Assembly: GCA_022360015.1 (NCBI GenBank)
Contig: JAKSDQ010000061.1
Location: forward strand, 1 to 64,000
Origin: Cytophagales bacterium
GTDB lineage: Bacteria > Bacteroidota > Bacteroidia > Cytophagales > Cyclobacteriaceae
DNA length: 64,000 nt
Direction: 5' to 3'
Below the pieces are notes generated by a model. The model saw nothing but the letters and a program-made list of their open reading frames with translations, ran no database searches and was not told the origin of the DNA. Below are positions 1 through 9,788 of this stretch, in pieces. The position numbers and the translations under genes were made by a program. Each line of letters begins with the position of its first letter. Positions within the stretch are counted from its first letter, which is position 1.

Positions 1-309
1 TATATTCCCAAAACTGATTAGAAGATTCGTCGATGTATTCAAAGGATTGTTCCATGTATAACGCTATTAAAATTTATGACAAGTTTATCATTATTTAGAA
101 AAAAATGCGTCCCAATCGACCACATGGGATAAGATTTCCAAACTGGAGCTTGGATCCCAAAACCTATACCCATTTTCTTAAGATCAGACGTCTTATTGCC
201 ATACTATTCAATGTATTTATTCAAGTTTTTCCGGAGTAACATATTCATTTGAATTAAAGGCAGCTTACTCCCTTATGATGCGCTCTTTTAATGGTTTTAG
301 CTTTAAGAT
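1..309. other. Left-edge non-coding stretch
   Basis: AT-rich sequence with no convincing reading frame on either strand and no clear hairpin. It lies downstream of the minus-strand gene that ends at 310. Nothing further can be supported. Confidence 0.5.
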
Positions 310-792
310 TTACAAATTCTTCAACTCCCTTTCCACCAAAGGTGCACTAAAATACAAGTAGCTTGATTTTGCCATCTGGTACAAGATGCTGTTATGGTCC
401 AGCGCTTTAAATTTGATCGTAGTAAGGCCCTGGTCTGATAGCAGTTTTAAATTTGTTGCCAATAAGGTGTCGTAAAACTTGGGTAAAGCAATCGCATCTG
501 CCGCACTTAAAGCAATCGTGTCAGGATCAGCAGACATGCCTTTGTCCCGCACAACATCTTTAATAGCGAGGGAATTAAAAGCTTCCCTTGCGGCAGCCGC
601 CCCAATGGCTATGGCCATAATATCCAGGATGTCCTTTTCACTTTTTCCTTGCAGAAGCTTCGAGCCAAATAATTGTTCGTTGACCATTTCTTTATGGTCT
701 CCGAAATCTTCATTGACCTGGTGCAGAAAGTTCCCGAGTTTTTCTACTTCCTTTTCACCAATTTTTCTGATCCAGGATTTATATCGTTCCAT
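310..792 (-). CDS. Hypothetical protein, 160 aa
   Basis: An intact frame with an ATG start, which I do not recognise. The protein has no signal peptide or membrane segment. The first third is charged (MERYKSWIRKIGEKEVEKL). The middle is Ala-rich and probably helical (around residues 60-70, AIAIGAAAAREAF). A second Ala-rich stretch lies near residue 95. It looks like a small soluble helical protein. It lies about 100 bp downstream of the AraC-type regulator on the same strand, so co-transcription is possible, but no functional link can be shown. Codon use looks normal, and the opposite-strand frame over it is taken to be a shadow. Confidence 0.55.
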   Translation of the reverse strand: MERYKSWIRKIGEKEVEKLGNFLHQVNEDFGDHKEMVNEQLFGSKLLQGKSEKDILDIMAIAIGAAAAREAFNSLAIKDVVRDKGMSADPDTIALSAADAIALPKFYDTLLATNLKLLSDQGLTTIKFKALDHNSILYQMAKSSYLYFSAPLVERELKNL

Positions 793-891
793 AAGAATAA
801 AGAGGCTTTTGAATTTATACTTCTAATATTAATACTTTATGAACCTCTTGTCGCCCCACTCCAACGAACGGGACATGAAAGTTTTATTTTC

Positions 892-1695
892 TTACGGGCG
901 CTGCGATCCTTTTTCTAATTGTTCGCGATAAGCGGAGGGTGACATGCCGGTAAGTTCTTTAAAGACACGGTTAAACGATGTTTTGCTGTTAAAGCCAGCT
1001 TCAAAAGCGATAGCCAATAGTTTTTTAGTTCTCCCTTTTGGGTGTTCCAGCATGTCTTTAGCTGCCTGTACCCTGTATTCATTCACAAAGTCATAGAATT
1101 TTTTCCCTGCGACATCATTGAGTATTTCTGATAAACGGTGTGGAGTCACCTCCATCAAACCGGCCAAGCTGTTGAGTTTTAAGGCATTATCCAGGTAGGG
1201 CTTTTCTTCTTCCATAAGGCTCAGTAGTGTTTTGAGGTACTGCTGCTTTTCTTCTGCTGTTAACGGAGAAGTATGGTATTTTTCGTTTTTAGTGGCAGTG
1301 GTATGATGCTCTTCTTCTCCGGATTGTCGCTGTTGCAAGTATTCGTCCAGCAGATCTTTGGGCACAGAACTACCCGATAATACTTCATCATACCGTAAAT
1401 AAATACCGGAACTCCTGTTTTTTAGAAAGATCTTGTAACCCGAATAGTCTCGACCGGAGATCAATAGGATCCCTTTGGGAACGCCATCTTCGTAAGTCCA
1501 ATATTTGGCTTTATAATCATCTCCGTGTTTTTTAAGTTTGAAGATCTTATGGTTCCAGGGATGGTCTATGTTTTCAATTTTTAATAAAAATTCATTATTT
1601 TCCTCGGGACCATAGCGAAGGAGGCTTACCATCAAGCCCTCCTCTCCTTTAAATACTTTGACAATAATTCCTATTTCCATATCTGTCATTTGCAT
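892..1695 (-). CDS. AraC-family transcriptional regulator
   Basis: A 267-aa protein. The last ~100 residues form an AraC/XylS double helix-turn-helix: the first helix pair is around LAGLMEVTPHRLSEILND and the second around IAFEAGFNSKTSFNRVFKEL, followed by the typical ending TGMSPSAYREQ. The N-terminal ~150 residues match no ligand-binding cupin I can name; they are charged, contain many aromatic residues, and include a His/Glu-rich linker (GEEEHH). No membrane segment is visible, so it is probably a cytoplasmic one-component regulator. Its target is unknown; the nearest gene on the same strand is the hypothetical gene at 310-792. ATG start at 1695; an in-frame ATG two codons later could also serve. 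Confidence 0.85.
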   Translation of the reverse strand: MQMTDMEIGIIVKVFKGEEGLMVSLLRYGPEENNEFLLKIENIDHPWNHKIFKLKKHGDDYKAKYWTYEDGVPKGILLISGRDYSGYKIFLKNRSSGIYLRYDEVLSGSSVPKDLLDEYLQQRQSGEEEHHTTATKNEKYHTSPLTAEEKQQYLKTLLSLMEEEKPYLDNALKLNSLAGLMEVTPHRLSEILNDVAGKKFYDFVNEYRVQAAKDMLEHPKGRTKKLLAIAFEAGFNSKTSFNRVFKELTGMSPSAYREQLEKGSQRP

Positions 1696-2375
1696 TTTTG
1701 GTTTTCGAAACTGTTTCTACTTTGGCACTTAAAATAATGTTGAAAAAATATAGCCTAAATAGCTGAATTTCAGTTTATTTAGGCTAAAACAAAAAAGTTC
1801 ATTATATAACGAACCAAATGCAAAATATGAAAAAACACTTAGAACTTCAACTGCTAAGTGCACAGATTTTCTGAGCACCTTTCTCCACAGTTTCAACCGT
1901 AGCCCCCCTGGTGTAAAATGTAACCTTATAAAAATTCAATCCGCCTTCAACTTCAGGCATGCTCTTGTAATGACCTTGCCATCCTGAAAACATTTTTTCA
2001 AAACCCGAACCAGCAAGCACGCTCTGCCGGTTTCAATACCCTGAATGGCCTGGCAATAATCGGATTTCCGGGCTGTGTAAAGTCTTCTTTCATGAGGGAC
2101 TCTGTTCCTTTGGCAACCTGCCAGGGTTCATACATTCGATTTTGTCAGTGACTACTCGTTGGCTGGGTTTCGAGAAGTCTCCCTGCAAGGTTTACGTGCG
2201 TTATTCTTCGATATTTTAGCCTGGTAACTTTAATGTCTTATCGAACTTTTTAACGAATAGGAGGAATCCATTAATTTTGAGTCCACGCTATACGATCAAT
2301 AGCAGCGGCCAAACGTTTGTATGGCCCGATTGTTCAATTATCTGTTTGTTTCGCTAAATAGAAAAAAGACTTATT
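1696..2375. other. Intergenic region with a possible decayed coding fragment
   Basis: This 680-bp stretch separates divergent genes (the AraC regulator on minus, the DinB-like gene on plus) and should carry both promoters. On the minus strand, two short open frames meet near 2000: an upstream one ending in PAERACWFGF and a downstream one containing GSGFEKMFSGWQGHYKSM and ending KGAQKICALSS near 1848. They have protein-like composition but no proper start, and their reading frames disagree, which suggests a frameshifted remnant. I cannot name the family. Confidence 0.3.
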
Positions 2376-2882
2376 ATGCAACATGCTACAATAACTGAGT
2401 TCTTACAATACTACGCTAAGGTTAAAGGCAGAACCAAGAAAGTGGTTTCCCTGATTACGGAAAACAATATCGATTACTCCCTTAATGATAAGCAGTTCTC
2501 TATCGGTGATCTCGCAAGGCACATCCCCTTGGTAGAACTTTATTTTTACTTACCAATTATAAAAGGGCTTGAACCAAACTATTCCGGCTGTGATTCTTCA
2601 TTTGCTCCTGATACAGCATCCATTTTAGCGCTTTATGAACAAGCTGAGTTAGCATTAAGACATATACTAAAAGATAAGCCTCCGGAGTTTCTAAGAGAAA
2701 AGATAAGGATGCCGAAAGGAGAAATTAGCCTGCATAAGTGGCTAAGAATCATCTTAGAGCACGAAATACATCACCGTGGACAAATCTATCAGCTATTATC
2801 TGCGCGTGGCGTCAGCGTGCCTGACATTTTTGGCATGAGTAATGAAGATCTGATCCGCCTTTCTGCTAAAAACAAAAATTGA
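2376..2882 (+). CDS. DinB-family protein (four-helix metal-dependent fold)
   Basis: A 168-aa soluble protein of typical DinB/YfiT length. Three His ligand candidates sit where the family places them: one in DLARHIPL (about residue 49) and two in EHEIHHRGQIYQLL (about residues 128-136). The HxxHRGQ signature is diagnostic. DinB-fold proteins are helical bundles that bind a divalent metal; some are thiol S-transferases or mycothiol- and bacillithiol-dependent enzymes, and many are damage-inducible with no known substrate. It stands alone on the plus strand, between the AraC regulator and the DUF2961 gene, so context does not indicate a substrate. Confidence 0.85.
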   Translation: MQHATITEFLQYYAKVKGRTKKVVSLITENNIDYSLNDKQFSIGDLARHIPLVELYFYLPIIKGLEPNYSGCDSSFAPDTASILALYEQAELALRHILKDKPPEFLREKIRMPKGEISLHKWLRIILEHEIHHRGQIYQLLSARGVSVPDIFGMSNEDLIRLSAKNKN

Positions 2883-2884
2883 CG

Positions 2885-2920
2885 ATACCCTAAGCTCTTC
2901 CTGCAATTTTGGGTATTTTT
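2885..2920 (+). terminator. Possible weak terminator after the DinB-like gene
   Basis: A six-base inverted repeat (ATACCC at 2885-2890, GGGTAT at 2911-2916) runs into five T residues just after the stop codon at 2882. The 20-base loop is long and the stem short, so this is only a candidate. Confidence 0.3.
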
Positions 2921-2978
2921 AATGTTTCATCGACCTCTTACTGATACATGTACCCCATTTGTGCCACCATCATCATAA

Positions 2979-3182
2979 CTCACTGATAATCAAAATATAA
3001 AATATTCTGTATCGGGAAGTGATTTTGAGAAGTTAAAGACTGCTAAAGTTAACTTAATACCCATTGAGTTTGTGCGGTCAAAAGGTCTTAACGCATCTGA
3101 ATTGAAGAAAATACGTATAGAGGTGGAACAATGTGAGATCATCACTTGTGCATTCGCGAGAACAATTAATCACTTGCCTTAA
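2979..3182 (+). other. Start-less open frame, possible gene remnant
   Basis: A 67-codon open frame with no usable start, overlapping the 3' end of the convergent DUF2961 gene. Its composition is protein-like (for example FVRSKGLNASELKKIRIEVE), resembling the last strands of a carbohydrate-binding or glycosidase accessory domain. The stretch between the DinB-like and DUF2961 genes may hold the tail of a deleted gene. No family is assigned. Confidence 0.2.
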
Positions 3183-4464
3183 CTTTACTCCAGACTTTAT
3201 CCTGCATATCTTTAAGGCGAACCTCTACGGGAGCAAGAGGAGGCAGGTTATTGTCCGGCTTGTCCAGGTAAAAATAGGTCGTAGCCGACACGTCGTCACT
3301 GCGATAGTAATTTGTAGATACTCCATCGAGAAAATCGTCACTAAAAACATCGGGAGGATTGTCCATATCGAGCAACCGGATGTGTTCCATGGGTTTGCCT
3401 TTTCCATTTGTGGCACTTTGACCATGGGTTTGTAATTGCCAAACGGGAATCAGTTCTACGCCATTGTCGATCATTTTTCTTAGCAATTCCCGATTGGCAT
3501 TTCCCATTTGTTGGATGGTTACCCGGCAATCCTGATGAAAATACACTGCATCGGCCGTATGGTAACGGTAAAACGAATAAAGATCGAGCTCCTTATCCGA
3601 TACCAGGGAGCCGAATCGTTGCCCATAAAACACGCCTTGTCCCCAGCCCGTTCCTATGTAGTCTTCCGTTCCGGTTCCCATAAGGGATGGATTGTCGGTA
3701 TCTCCATCAAGATAAATCTTCACTTCTCCCTCACCAAACCAGGTGCCCAGGTATTTCTTATCACCAATGACACCAATATGGGTTCCCAGAAACCGCCCTG
3801 TTCCCGTTACTTTAGGGAGTAGGGCGAAATCTTCACCGAGTTTGGTTTTTAGGTCACGCCTCCAATGGGCGTGAAAATACATGGCATCTTCCGGTATGCT
3901 TTCCATTTGTTGCACGTTGATATCATACCAGAATAACACCTGGGAAGAAGACTCATTCACAATCTCAATCTTTGCCCCGTTTCTATATGGCATCGGGATA
4001 GTAAAGTTAAATGAGCGGCCTTCGGGGTTGGAGAACAGTTCGTTATCAAAAGATCTCATCACCCCCAGGGCATTCCCGAAAAAATCTCCAATCGGGGCAG
4101 AAACGGCCGGTTTACTGGCTCCGTCCCAGTACATGTTAATCACCACGGCCCGTCTCTGCTCCGGGTTCATGGCAATGGAACCACTCATCCACATGCGTTG
4201 GATGATTCCAGCGCCTTTAATGTCTAATAGATTCCTGGTCTCTCCGGGCTGGACAATATAAAAGGCGTTTCCTTTAGCTCCTTTATTGGTCAGTCCACCC
4301 CGGCCTTTTTCACCACTGGGATTCTCGGGGCTTATCCACCGGGTGATCGTGTTTTTTGATGGCGCAGTGTACAGTTCCTGTGCATTTGCTCGATTTGACA
4401 ATACCACTTGCATGGTACAAAAAATTAATATTATGACTAAAAGGGTTTTCATTTCGTTTTTCAT
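3166..4464 (-). CDS. DUF2961 (GH172-like) secreted glycoside hydrolase candidate
   Basis: About 432 aa from the ATG at 4464; another ATG four codons later is possible, and the TTG at 4503 is unlikely because a signal peptide follows these ATGs. The hydrophobic signal is TLLVIILIFCTMQVVLSN, with probable cleavage at NANAQ. DUF2961 landmarks are present: WISPENPSGEKGRGG near the start, QPGETRNLLDIKGAGIIQRM, VPIGDFFG-type and MPYRNGAKIE segments, then WFGEGEVKIYLDGD and MGTGTEDYIG. The two Glu-bearing segments correspond to the proposed catalytic Glu of GH172, whose characterised members act on fructofuranosides or D-arabinofuranosides. It is the last gene of the SusC/D locus and paralogous to the gene at 15753-16895. 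The exact substrate is unknown. Confidence 0.85.
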   Translation of the reverse strand: MKNEMKTLLVIILIFCTMQVVLSNRANAQELYTAPSKNTITRWISPENPSGEKGRGGLTNKGAKGNAFYIVQPGETRNLLDIKGAGIIQRMWMSGSIAMNPEQRRAVVINMYWDGASKPAVSAPIGDFFGNALGVMRSFDNELFSNPEGRSFNFTIPMPYRNGAKIEIVNESSSQVLFWYDINVQQMESIPEDAMYFHAHWRRDLKTKLGEDFALLPKVTGTGRFLGTHIGVIGDKKYLGTWFGEGEVKIYLDGDTDNPSLMGTGTEDYIGTGWGQGVFYGQRFGSLVSDKELDLYSFYRYHTADAVYFHQDCRVTIQQMGNANRELLRKMIDNGVELIPVWQLQTHGQSATNGKGKPMEHIRLLDMDNPPDVFSDDFLDGVSTNYYRSDDVSATTYFYLDKPDNNLPPLAPVEVRLKDMQDKVWSKVKASD

Positions 4465-4545
4465 TTTGTTTTTTTTTATTCTCCTGAAAGGTGAAGTTTT
4501 CAAGTGTCGATGTTTAACAATTTGTATTTGCTGAACGGATTGCTA

Positions 4546-7500
4546 TTATTCAAATAAAGCTCCTTCTTTTCGCATGTTAAGTAATATTACAGATTCGTTA
4601 TTTCTTGCCGCAAGCAGGGCCGTGCTGCCATTGACAAGTGTAATCCAATGCATAGCTCTTATCTGCCCTTCCATCATTATTCCGCTTCGGTGATGATCTA
4701 AAGGTTCGAATCCATTGCCGCCTTTGTTGATGAGCAATAGCCCGTGACCCGCATCCTGCACACTCATACCCGGTGTAAAACCATAAAAATTTCCTCCGGT
4801 TATCAGATCCTTTAATCCGTCTCCATTGATATCCCGGGAAACCATACTCATAATCGGAGAGAAATTCGCTTCGAGAGGCAAAGGGACAGCTCTGAATTTA
4901 CCCTCCCCTTTATTTTCAAAGTACATTGACCGGAATTCTACTGCTTCTTTGACAATAGCCCCTTCCAGTTGTTCGGGTGTGAATAATTGCCCGAGGGTTG
5001 TGCCTGCAAAAGCACTATACGTAGTAAATTTCTTTTTCAGGAACACAAGCTGCCTGCTCAGCACGTCTTTTGTAGCAAATGGGTATTCTTTACCCTGCAT
5101 GTAACACGTCATCACCGGATCGGTACTTCCATTATCATCAAAATCTTTCACGTACAGCCGCACCGGCCTATCGGCAGAGGCTTCCGGTTTTGTGTTCAAC
5201 CCTACATTGCCCGCCACCAGATCCATGTCCCCGTCGTTATCAAAATCATCAGCTATCACACAATTCCACCAGCCCTCCGACTTTTCTGCAAAGTGTCCGG
5301 ACGAAGGTGACAAAACCCCTTCGTTGTTAAGGCAGATCATAATTGACATCCATTCTCCCACTACGATCAAATCATCCCATCCGTTATTATCTACATCGGC
5401 CCAAACAGCATCGGTGATCATACCTGCTTTGGAAAGCTCGCGAGGAATGCCGGCTGTAGTAAATTTTCCATAACCATCATTTTGTAACAAATAGCTTTCC
5501 GGCGATATTCCATAACTGCCGGCTATTGCCCGGCTCCCTATAAAAAGATCAATATCTCCATCTTTGTCATAGTCCTTTGGTGCCACACAGGCTGTGTTAA
5601 AAAATAAATCCGGGATGGCATTCCTGGCTTTGGTAAAATTGCCCACTCCATCATTCATATACAGCCGATCCTGTAAAGGTGCTTCCCCGTCCTTGTAATC
5701 ATTACCTGCGGAGCCCACAAACAGGTCCAGATCGCCGTCGTTATCGACATCGAAAAATTCGGCAGCCACTCCTTCATAGATTCTATCTTCTTCAAAGAGG
5801 GTTTGATTCACAGCAACAAACTCTCCATCAGGAAGTTGAGTAAACATTTTGGCTGCCTTACGCTGAGCATTGGTGAAAAAAACATCGTCAAGGCCATCAT
5901 TGTTAATATCTCCGACAGCCATGCCGGGCCCTTCTGTGGATAGGAGTCTTGGTACCAGGTATTCACGGTAGACATCGTGAAAAGCATTCTCCTGATGTTT
6001 GTAATCAAACATCTCCCCAATTATTTTCTCAAATAAGGCATTCTCTTTTGACTTATAGGTTATAGTCTCATAATAATGCCCCGAAGCATCGCTTTGTTTA
6101 ATTTTCATCATTTGGTTTGTCGGCACATTTTCAAATAGCTGGTAGGCACCTCCGGGCCATACGATCCACAAAGAATCGATGCTTGTCAACTTACCAAGCC
6201 CAAAATGAACCATATGGCTCATCGAAGATATAAAACCTCTGACAGGCATCTGTTCCTGGTAATAGGTATTGCCCTGGTGTTTAATGATCGCTTTTGCTCC
6301 AATCCCGGTAGTATTTAAATTGTTTCCTTCAAAACGAATCTGCAAGTACGTGCCTCTATCCGGTCGGTCGTTTGCCTTATTTTCAAAAAGTAAAGCCGGT
6401 TCGTTGATATTGTTCAATATCAGTTCCAAATCCCCATCATTGTCTAAATCAGCATAGGCCGCACCATTGGAATGAGAGGGAACGTCCAGTCCCCACGACA
6501 TGGTCTCGTTCGTAAATGTGAGTTTTCCGGAGTTTTTAAATGCCATATTAGCAATAGGATTTTGAGGCATCGCTTCGATGAGCTTACGGCTGATTGAGGC
6601 TGTTTTCGACCCCATCACCAATTTGATGGCCTTTTGGGAAGTATAATTGAGATAGTCCAGGTCATTGGGCCTGCGAAATATCCCATTGGTTATATACAGG
6701 TCCTTCAAACCATCGTTATCCAGATCAGCCCATAACGGCGCCCAACTCCAGTCGCTCGCTTCGACACCGGCAAAGGAGGCTATTTCAGCAAACCCATCTC
6801 CCCTGTTTAATTGCAAACAATTTCTAGATAACTGCCGGTGATACCCGTTTTTCAGGATGATCTCCCGTAAATCATAATGATCTTCTGCCATCGATTTTTG
6901 TAATATTTCGGGCTGATATGGCAACATGTCCAAAGTCATAATATCCGGCAGCCCGTCATTGTTGTAATCTGCTATATCGTTGCCCATGGAGTATTTACTG
7001 GTATGTCCTACCCATTTAGATAATTCTTCCGAAAAGGTGCCGTCTTTTTGGTTGATCAGCAGGTAGTCATTCTCATGAAAGTCATTAGACACGTAAATAT
7101 CGGTCCACCCATCCTGATCGATATCCGCACAGCCTATTCCTAAACCAAAGCCTATCGGCGTACGCAATATGCCTGAGGTCGAGGTAACTTCCACAAAGTG
7201 TTTTTGTCCTTTGTCAAGTTCATTCTTAAACAGTTTATCACCGACTGCGGCCTCCGTCCTGGTCAGCATGGCACTCCTGGGAGCATAAGCGTCGGTGGAA
7301 TGAATGGCATGATTGAGCAGGTACATATCAAGATCGCCGTCGTGATCATAATCAAAAAATGCTGCTTGTGTCGATAAGGAAGATACGTCAAGGCCATACT
7401 CCCGAGCGGATTCTGTAAAGGTAAGCTGACCTGTTGCAGGTGATGGACCATTGTTGATGTACAGCTCGTTAGTGCCTTTCTTCCCTTCAAAATCACCTAA

Positions 7501-7905
7501 TCCGCAAATGTATATATCCAACCATCCGTCTGCATTTACATCGGCAATACTTACCCCCGTTGACCAATCTGCTCTTCCTTTTACGCCGGCTTCTTCTGTG
7601 ATATCTTCGAATCGGAGTGTTCCCTGGTTGAGATAAAGCTTATTGCCTTCCAGGTTAGCGGTGAAATAAATGTCCTGAAGCCCATCATTATTAAAATCAC
7701 CAATACCCACACCACCACCATTGTAATAATACAGATAATTTAAAATATTGAAATCAGCCTCCTCATCCAGGTTGTTTTGAAAAAGCAATCCTGTTTCCGA
7801 AGGTTTTTTTTGAATGAACAAATGGCTTTCCACCGTACTATTACAACCTTTTATCAGAAATAACAGCAGGCTTGCCAACACAGATAAGTAGGCATTTTTT
7901 TTCAT
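4546..7905 (-). CDS. VCBS/FG-GAP repeat lipoprotein with ASPIC/UnbV domain
   Basis: A 1119-aa exported lipoprotein: MKKN, a hydrophobic stretch and a lipobox ending IKGC (Cys21). It has many FG-GAP/VCBS-type beta-propeller repeats with Ca-binding DxDxDG-like loops (DFNNDGLQD, DYDHDGDLD, DLDNDGDLE, DVDNDGDLD, DFDNDGDMD). An ASPIC/UnbV module lies around residues 520-600 (TGIGAKAIIKHQG, HFGLGK, DSLWIVWPGG), and a second propeller follows. Such proteins are very common directly after SusD genes in Bacteroidota and are taken to be surface glycan-binding or accessory proteins; a biochemical function is not established. It lies 150 bp downstream of susD, with a strong inverted repeat between them that could set relative transcript levels. 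Confidence 0.88.
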   Translation of the reverse strand: MKKNAYLSVLASLLLFLIKGCNSTVESHLFIQKKPSETGLLFQNNLDEEADFNILNYLYYYNGGGVGIGDFNNDGLQDIYFTANLEGNKLYLNQGTLRFEDITEEAGVKGRADWSTGVSIADVNADGWLDIYICGLGDFEGKKGTNELYINNGPSPATGQLTFTESAREYGLDVSSLSTQAAFFDYDHDGDLDMYLLNHAIHSTDAYAPRSAMLTRTEAAVGDKLFKNELDKGQKHFVEVTSTSGILRTPIGFGLGIGCADIDQDGWTDIYVSNDFHENDYLLINQKDGTFSEELSKWVGHTSKYSMGNDIADYNNDGLPDIMTLDMLPYQPEILQKSMAEDHYDLREIILKNGYHRQLSRNCLQLNRGDGFAEIASFAGVEASDWSWAPLWADLDNDGLKDLYITNGIFRRPNDLDYLNYTSQKAIKLVMGSKTASISRKLIEAMPQNPIANMAFKNSGKLTFTNETMSWGLDVPSHSNGAAYADLDNDGDLELILNNINEPALLFENKANDRPDRGTYLQIRFEGNNLNTTGIGAKAIIKHQGNTYYQEQMPVRGFISSMSHMVHFGLGKLTSIDSLWIVWPGGAYQLFENVPTNQMMKIKQSDASGHYYETITYKSKENALFEKIIGEMFDYKHQENAFHDVYREYLVPRLLSTEGPGMAVGDINNDGLDDVFFTNAQRKAAKMFTQLPDGEFVAVNQTLFEEDRIYEGVAAEFFDVDNDGDLDLFVGSAGNDYKDGEAPLQDRLYMNDGVGNFTKARNAIPDLFFNTACVAPKDYDKDGDIDLFIGSRAIAGSYGISPESYLLQNDGYGKFTTAGIPRELSKAGMITDAVWADVDNNGWDDLIVVGEWMSIMICLNNEGVLSPSSGHFAEKSEGWWNCVIADDFDNDGDMDLVAGNVGLNTKPEASADRPVRLYVKDFDDNGSTDPVMTCYMQGKEYPFATKDVLSRQLVFLKKKFTTYSAFAGTTLGQLFTPEQLEGAIVKEAVEFRSMYFENKGEGKFRAVPLPLEANFSPIMSMVSRDINGDGLKDLITGGNFYGFTPGMSVQDAGHGLLLINKGGNGFEPLDHHRSGIMMEGQIRAMHWITLVNGSTALLAARNNESVILLNMRKEGALFE

Positions 7906-7942
7906 AAAAAACTGACCTTTACAGGGTTTCTTTTTCCAAAAC

Positions 7943-7991
7943 TTTTAGTCTGCAAAACCCAGACCCGTATATTGGGTTTTGCAGACTAAAA
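7943..7991. promoter_or_regulatory. 19-bp perfect inverted repeat between susD and the VCBS gene
   Basis: The arms at 7943-7961 and 7973-7991 are exact reverse complements, with an 11-base loop. Each arm carries TAGTCTGCAAAACCC or its complement. The stem is GC-poor and no clean T-run follows on the minus strand, so it is not a textbook terminator. Its place between susD and the downstream gene suits an RNA-stability or attenuation element that lowers expression of the distal genes relative to susCD. Confidence 0.6.
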
Positions 7992-8054
7992 ATTTAACTA
8001 ATGTTGAGTATAAAAGAAAAGTCTGTCAACTTCTCTTTTATAGTTAATGCCCGA

Positions 8055-9764
8055 CTATTGATAATCCTGGTTCTGTACCAATGTTGGATTACCCTCATCA
8101 TCCCTTGTAATATCAATCTGATTGGATGGAATAGGCATATAATCAGAGGTATAAGTTCCTAAGGCAGTCAACAATGGTCTTTTTTCTGTTCTAAAATATT
8201 CCAGCATCGTCTCTCTGGCAATACCCCATCGTACCAAATCATACCAACGGAACCCTTCCAAAGCCAATTCTAACCTTCGTTCGAATCGTACCGCTTTTCT
8301 TGCAAATTCCCGGTCGGGAAAACTTGGATAGGGCTCTATCACATAATTAGCTGCAGGTGAACCATCGGCAAACCGGATCACTTCACTGTTTTTAGCCCTG
8401 TTTCTAATTTGGTTTACCAAATTCAAGGCCGTGACAAGGTCATTTTCCTCAACAGCTACCTCCGCACGTAACAAAAGAATATCGGCATACCTGTGTATGC
8501 TATAGTTTACACTGGATACCCCCAGGAAAGCCCCTCCGTCCACTTCAGCCTTGGTGGGCAGGAATTTCTTGGCCCTGTAAGGACCATAGGTGACCTGATC
8601 CACCACAAAGTCTTGCCCCGGAAATAAATTGGCATCTCCATCAAGTAAATCGATTTCAAAATCGAGGAATGGTATTCCTCTCCTGGCTACGGTATAGTCC
8701 AATCTGGGATCCAGATTATCTGCGGGGGGAGTAAATGGTTCGGTAGTAGCTATGCCCTGGTCATTGGCCAGATCCACATCGTTAAAAGTATCCAGTAATG
8801 GCAATCCATTAGCATCGGTCTTATGGGCATTCACCAGGTTTTGCGATGGCTGCAAAAATCCACAGCATCCATGCAACTGGGCGATACCGTTTACCAGCCT
8901 CCCGTTTAATTCATCTTGTCTGCTGAGTGCCTGGATCTGGAAGATAAATTCTGTATCCGTAATAAGCGCCTCGGCCGTAGTCACGAAATTATCATTGTAA
9001 TGATCGAATAAGCGATACCTTCCACTGTTGATAATGGCATCCAGTAAAGGCTTTGCGGCAGAAAAATTACCCTCGTCCATATACAGTTTGGCCAATGACG
9101 CCTGGGCAGCAGAGCGGTGCGCCCTTCCGACCTGGGTTGGATCCATGGGAAGCTTTGTAATGGCCATTTGGTAATCTGCTTCAATATCGGAGAAGATATC
9201 GCGATCGTTGGGAACGCGGAAATCAGTGGCATTTTCACCGATATAAGGAATCCTATCGAAATACCTTCTTCCGTAATGGTGGTAATGGGCTCTTAAAAAG
9301 CGGGCCTCACCTTCTATACGGTCTCGGTCTGCAGCGCTCAGATCTTCTGTGATCGCCAATACCTGAAGTACGGTATTGGTCCTTGCTACTCCTTCATAGA
9401 TAGAGCCCCATAAAGCATCCATGTAGGGACTGGCCGGAGACATCTCCCCCTGCTCTAAAAGGTTCATGTCAGGCTGATCACCAATGGACGAGCCTTTTAA
9501 AGCATTGTCCGAAGCCACTTCACCGTATAACCAGTTGGTATGGTCATTCTGCCATCCAAGATTGGTTACACCACCTGTATGTCCATCCAAGGCTCCGTAA
9601 GCCGCCAATAAAAGTGCATCAAGTCCATCGAGGTTATTAAGCACCTCAGGGGTCAGGCTTCCCTGGGGGTTAATGTCCACATAGTCCTCAGTACAACCTA
9701 ATGTACAGCTAATGGCCACAATAAGGAGGGAAATCGCCTTGAGCAAATTATTTGTTTTTTTCAT
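8055..9764 (-). CDS. SusD/RagB-family surface glycan-binding lipoprotein
   Basis: A 569-aa lipoprotein with a signal peptide and candidate lipobox cysteines at 20 and 24 (VAISC, TLGC). It has SusD landmarks: NNLDGLDALLLAAYGALDG, an N-terminal TPR-like region with EGEARFLRAHYHHYG (about residue 155), RSAAQASLAKLYMDEG, and the RagB C-terminal region RFERRLELALEGFRWYDLVRWG near residue 500. The ending DYMPIPSNQIDI is typical. SusD proteins cap the SusC transporter at the outer surface and pass glycans to it. The gene follows susC by 24 bp, forming the usual SusC-SusD pair. Ligand specificity cannot be read from the sequence. Confidence 0.93.
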   Translation of the reverse strand: MKKTNNLLKAISLLIVAISCTLGCTEDYVDINPQGSLTPEVLNNLDGLDALLLAAYGALDGHTGGVTNLGWQNDHTNWLYGEVASDNALKGSSIGDQPDMNLLEQGEMSPASPYMDALWGSIYEGVARTNTVLQVLAITEDLSAADRDRIEGEARFLRAHYHHYGRRYFDRIPYIGENATDFRVPNDRDIFSDIEADYQMAITKLPMDPTQVGRAHRSAAQASLAKLYMDEGNFSAAKPLLDAIINSGRYRLFDHYNDNFVTTAEALITDTEFIFQIQALSRQDELNGRLVNGIAQLHGCCGFLQPSQNLVNAHKTDANGLPLLDTFNDVDLANDQGIATTEPFTPPADNLDPRLDYTVARRGIPFLDFEIDLLDGDANLFPGQDFVVDQVTYGPYRAKKFLPTKAEVDGGAFLGVSSVNYSIHRYADILLLRAEVAVEENDLVTALNLVNQIRNRAKNSEVIRFADGSPAANYVIEPYPSFPDREFARKAVRFERRLELALEGFRWYDLVRWGIARETMLEYFRTEKRPLLTALGTYTSDYMPIPSNQIDITRDDEGNPTLVQNQDYQ

Positions 9765-9788
9765 TTCTTTTGATGTTAATGATAAAAA

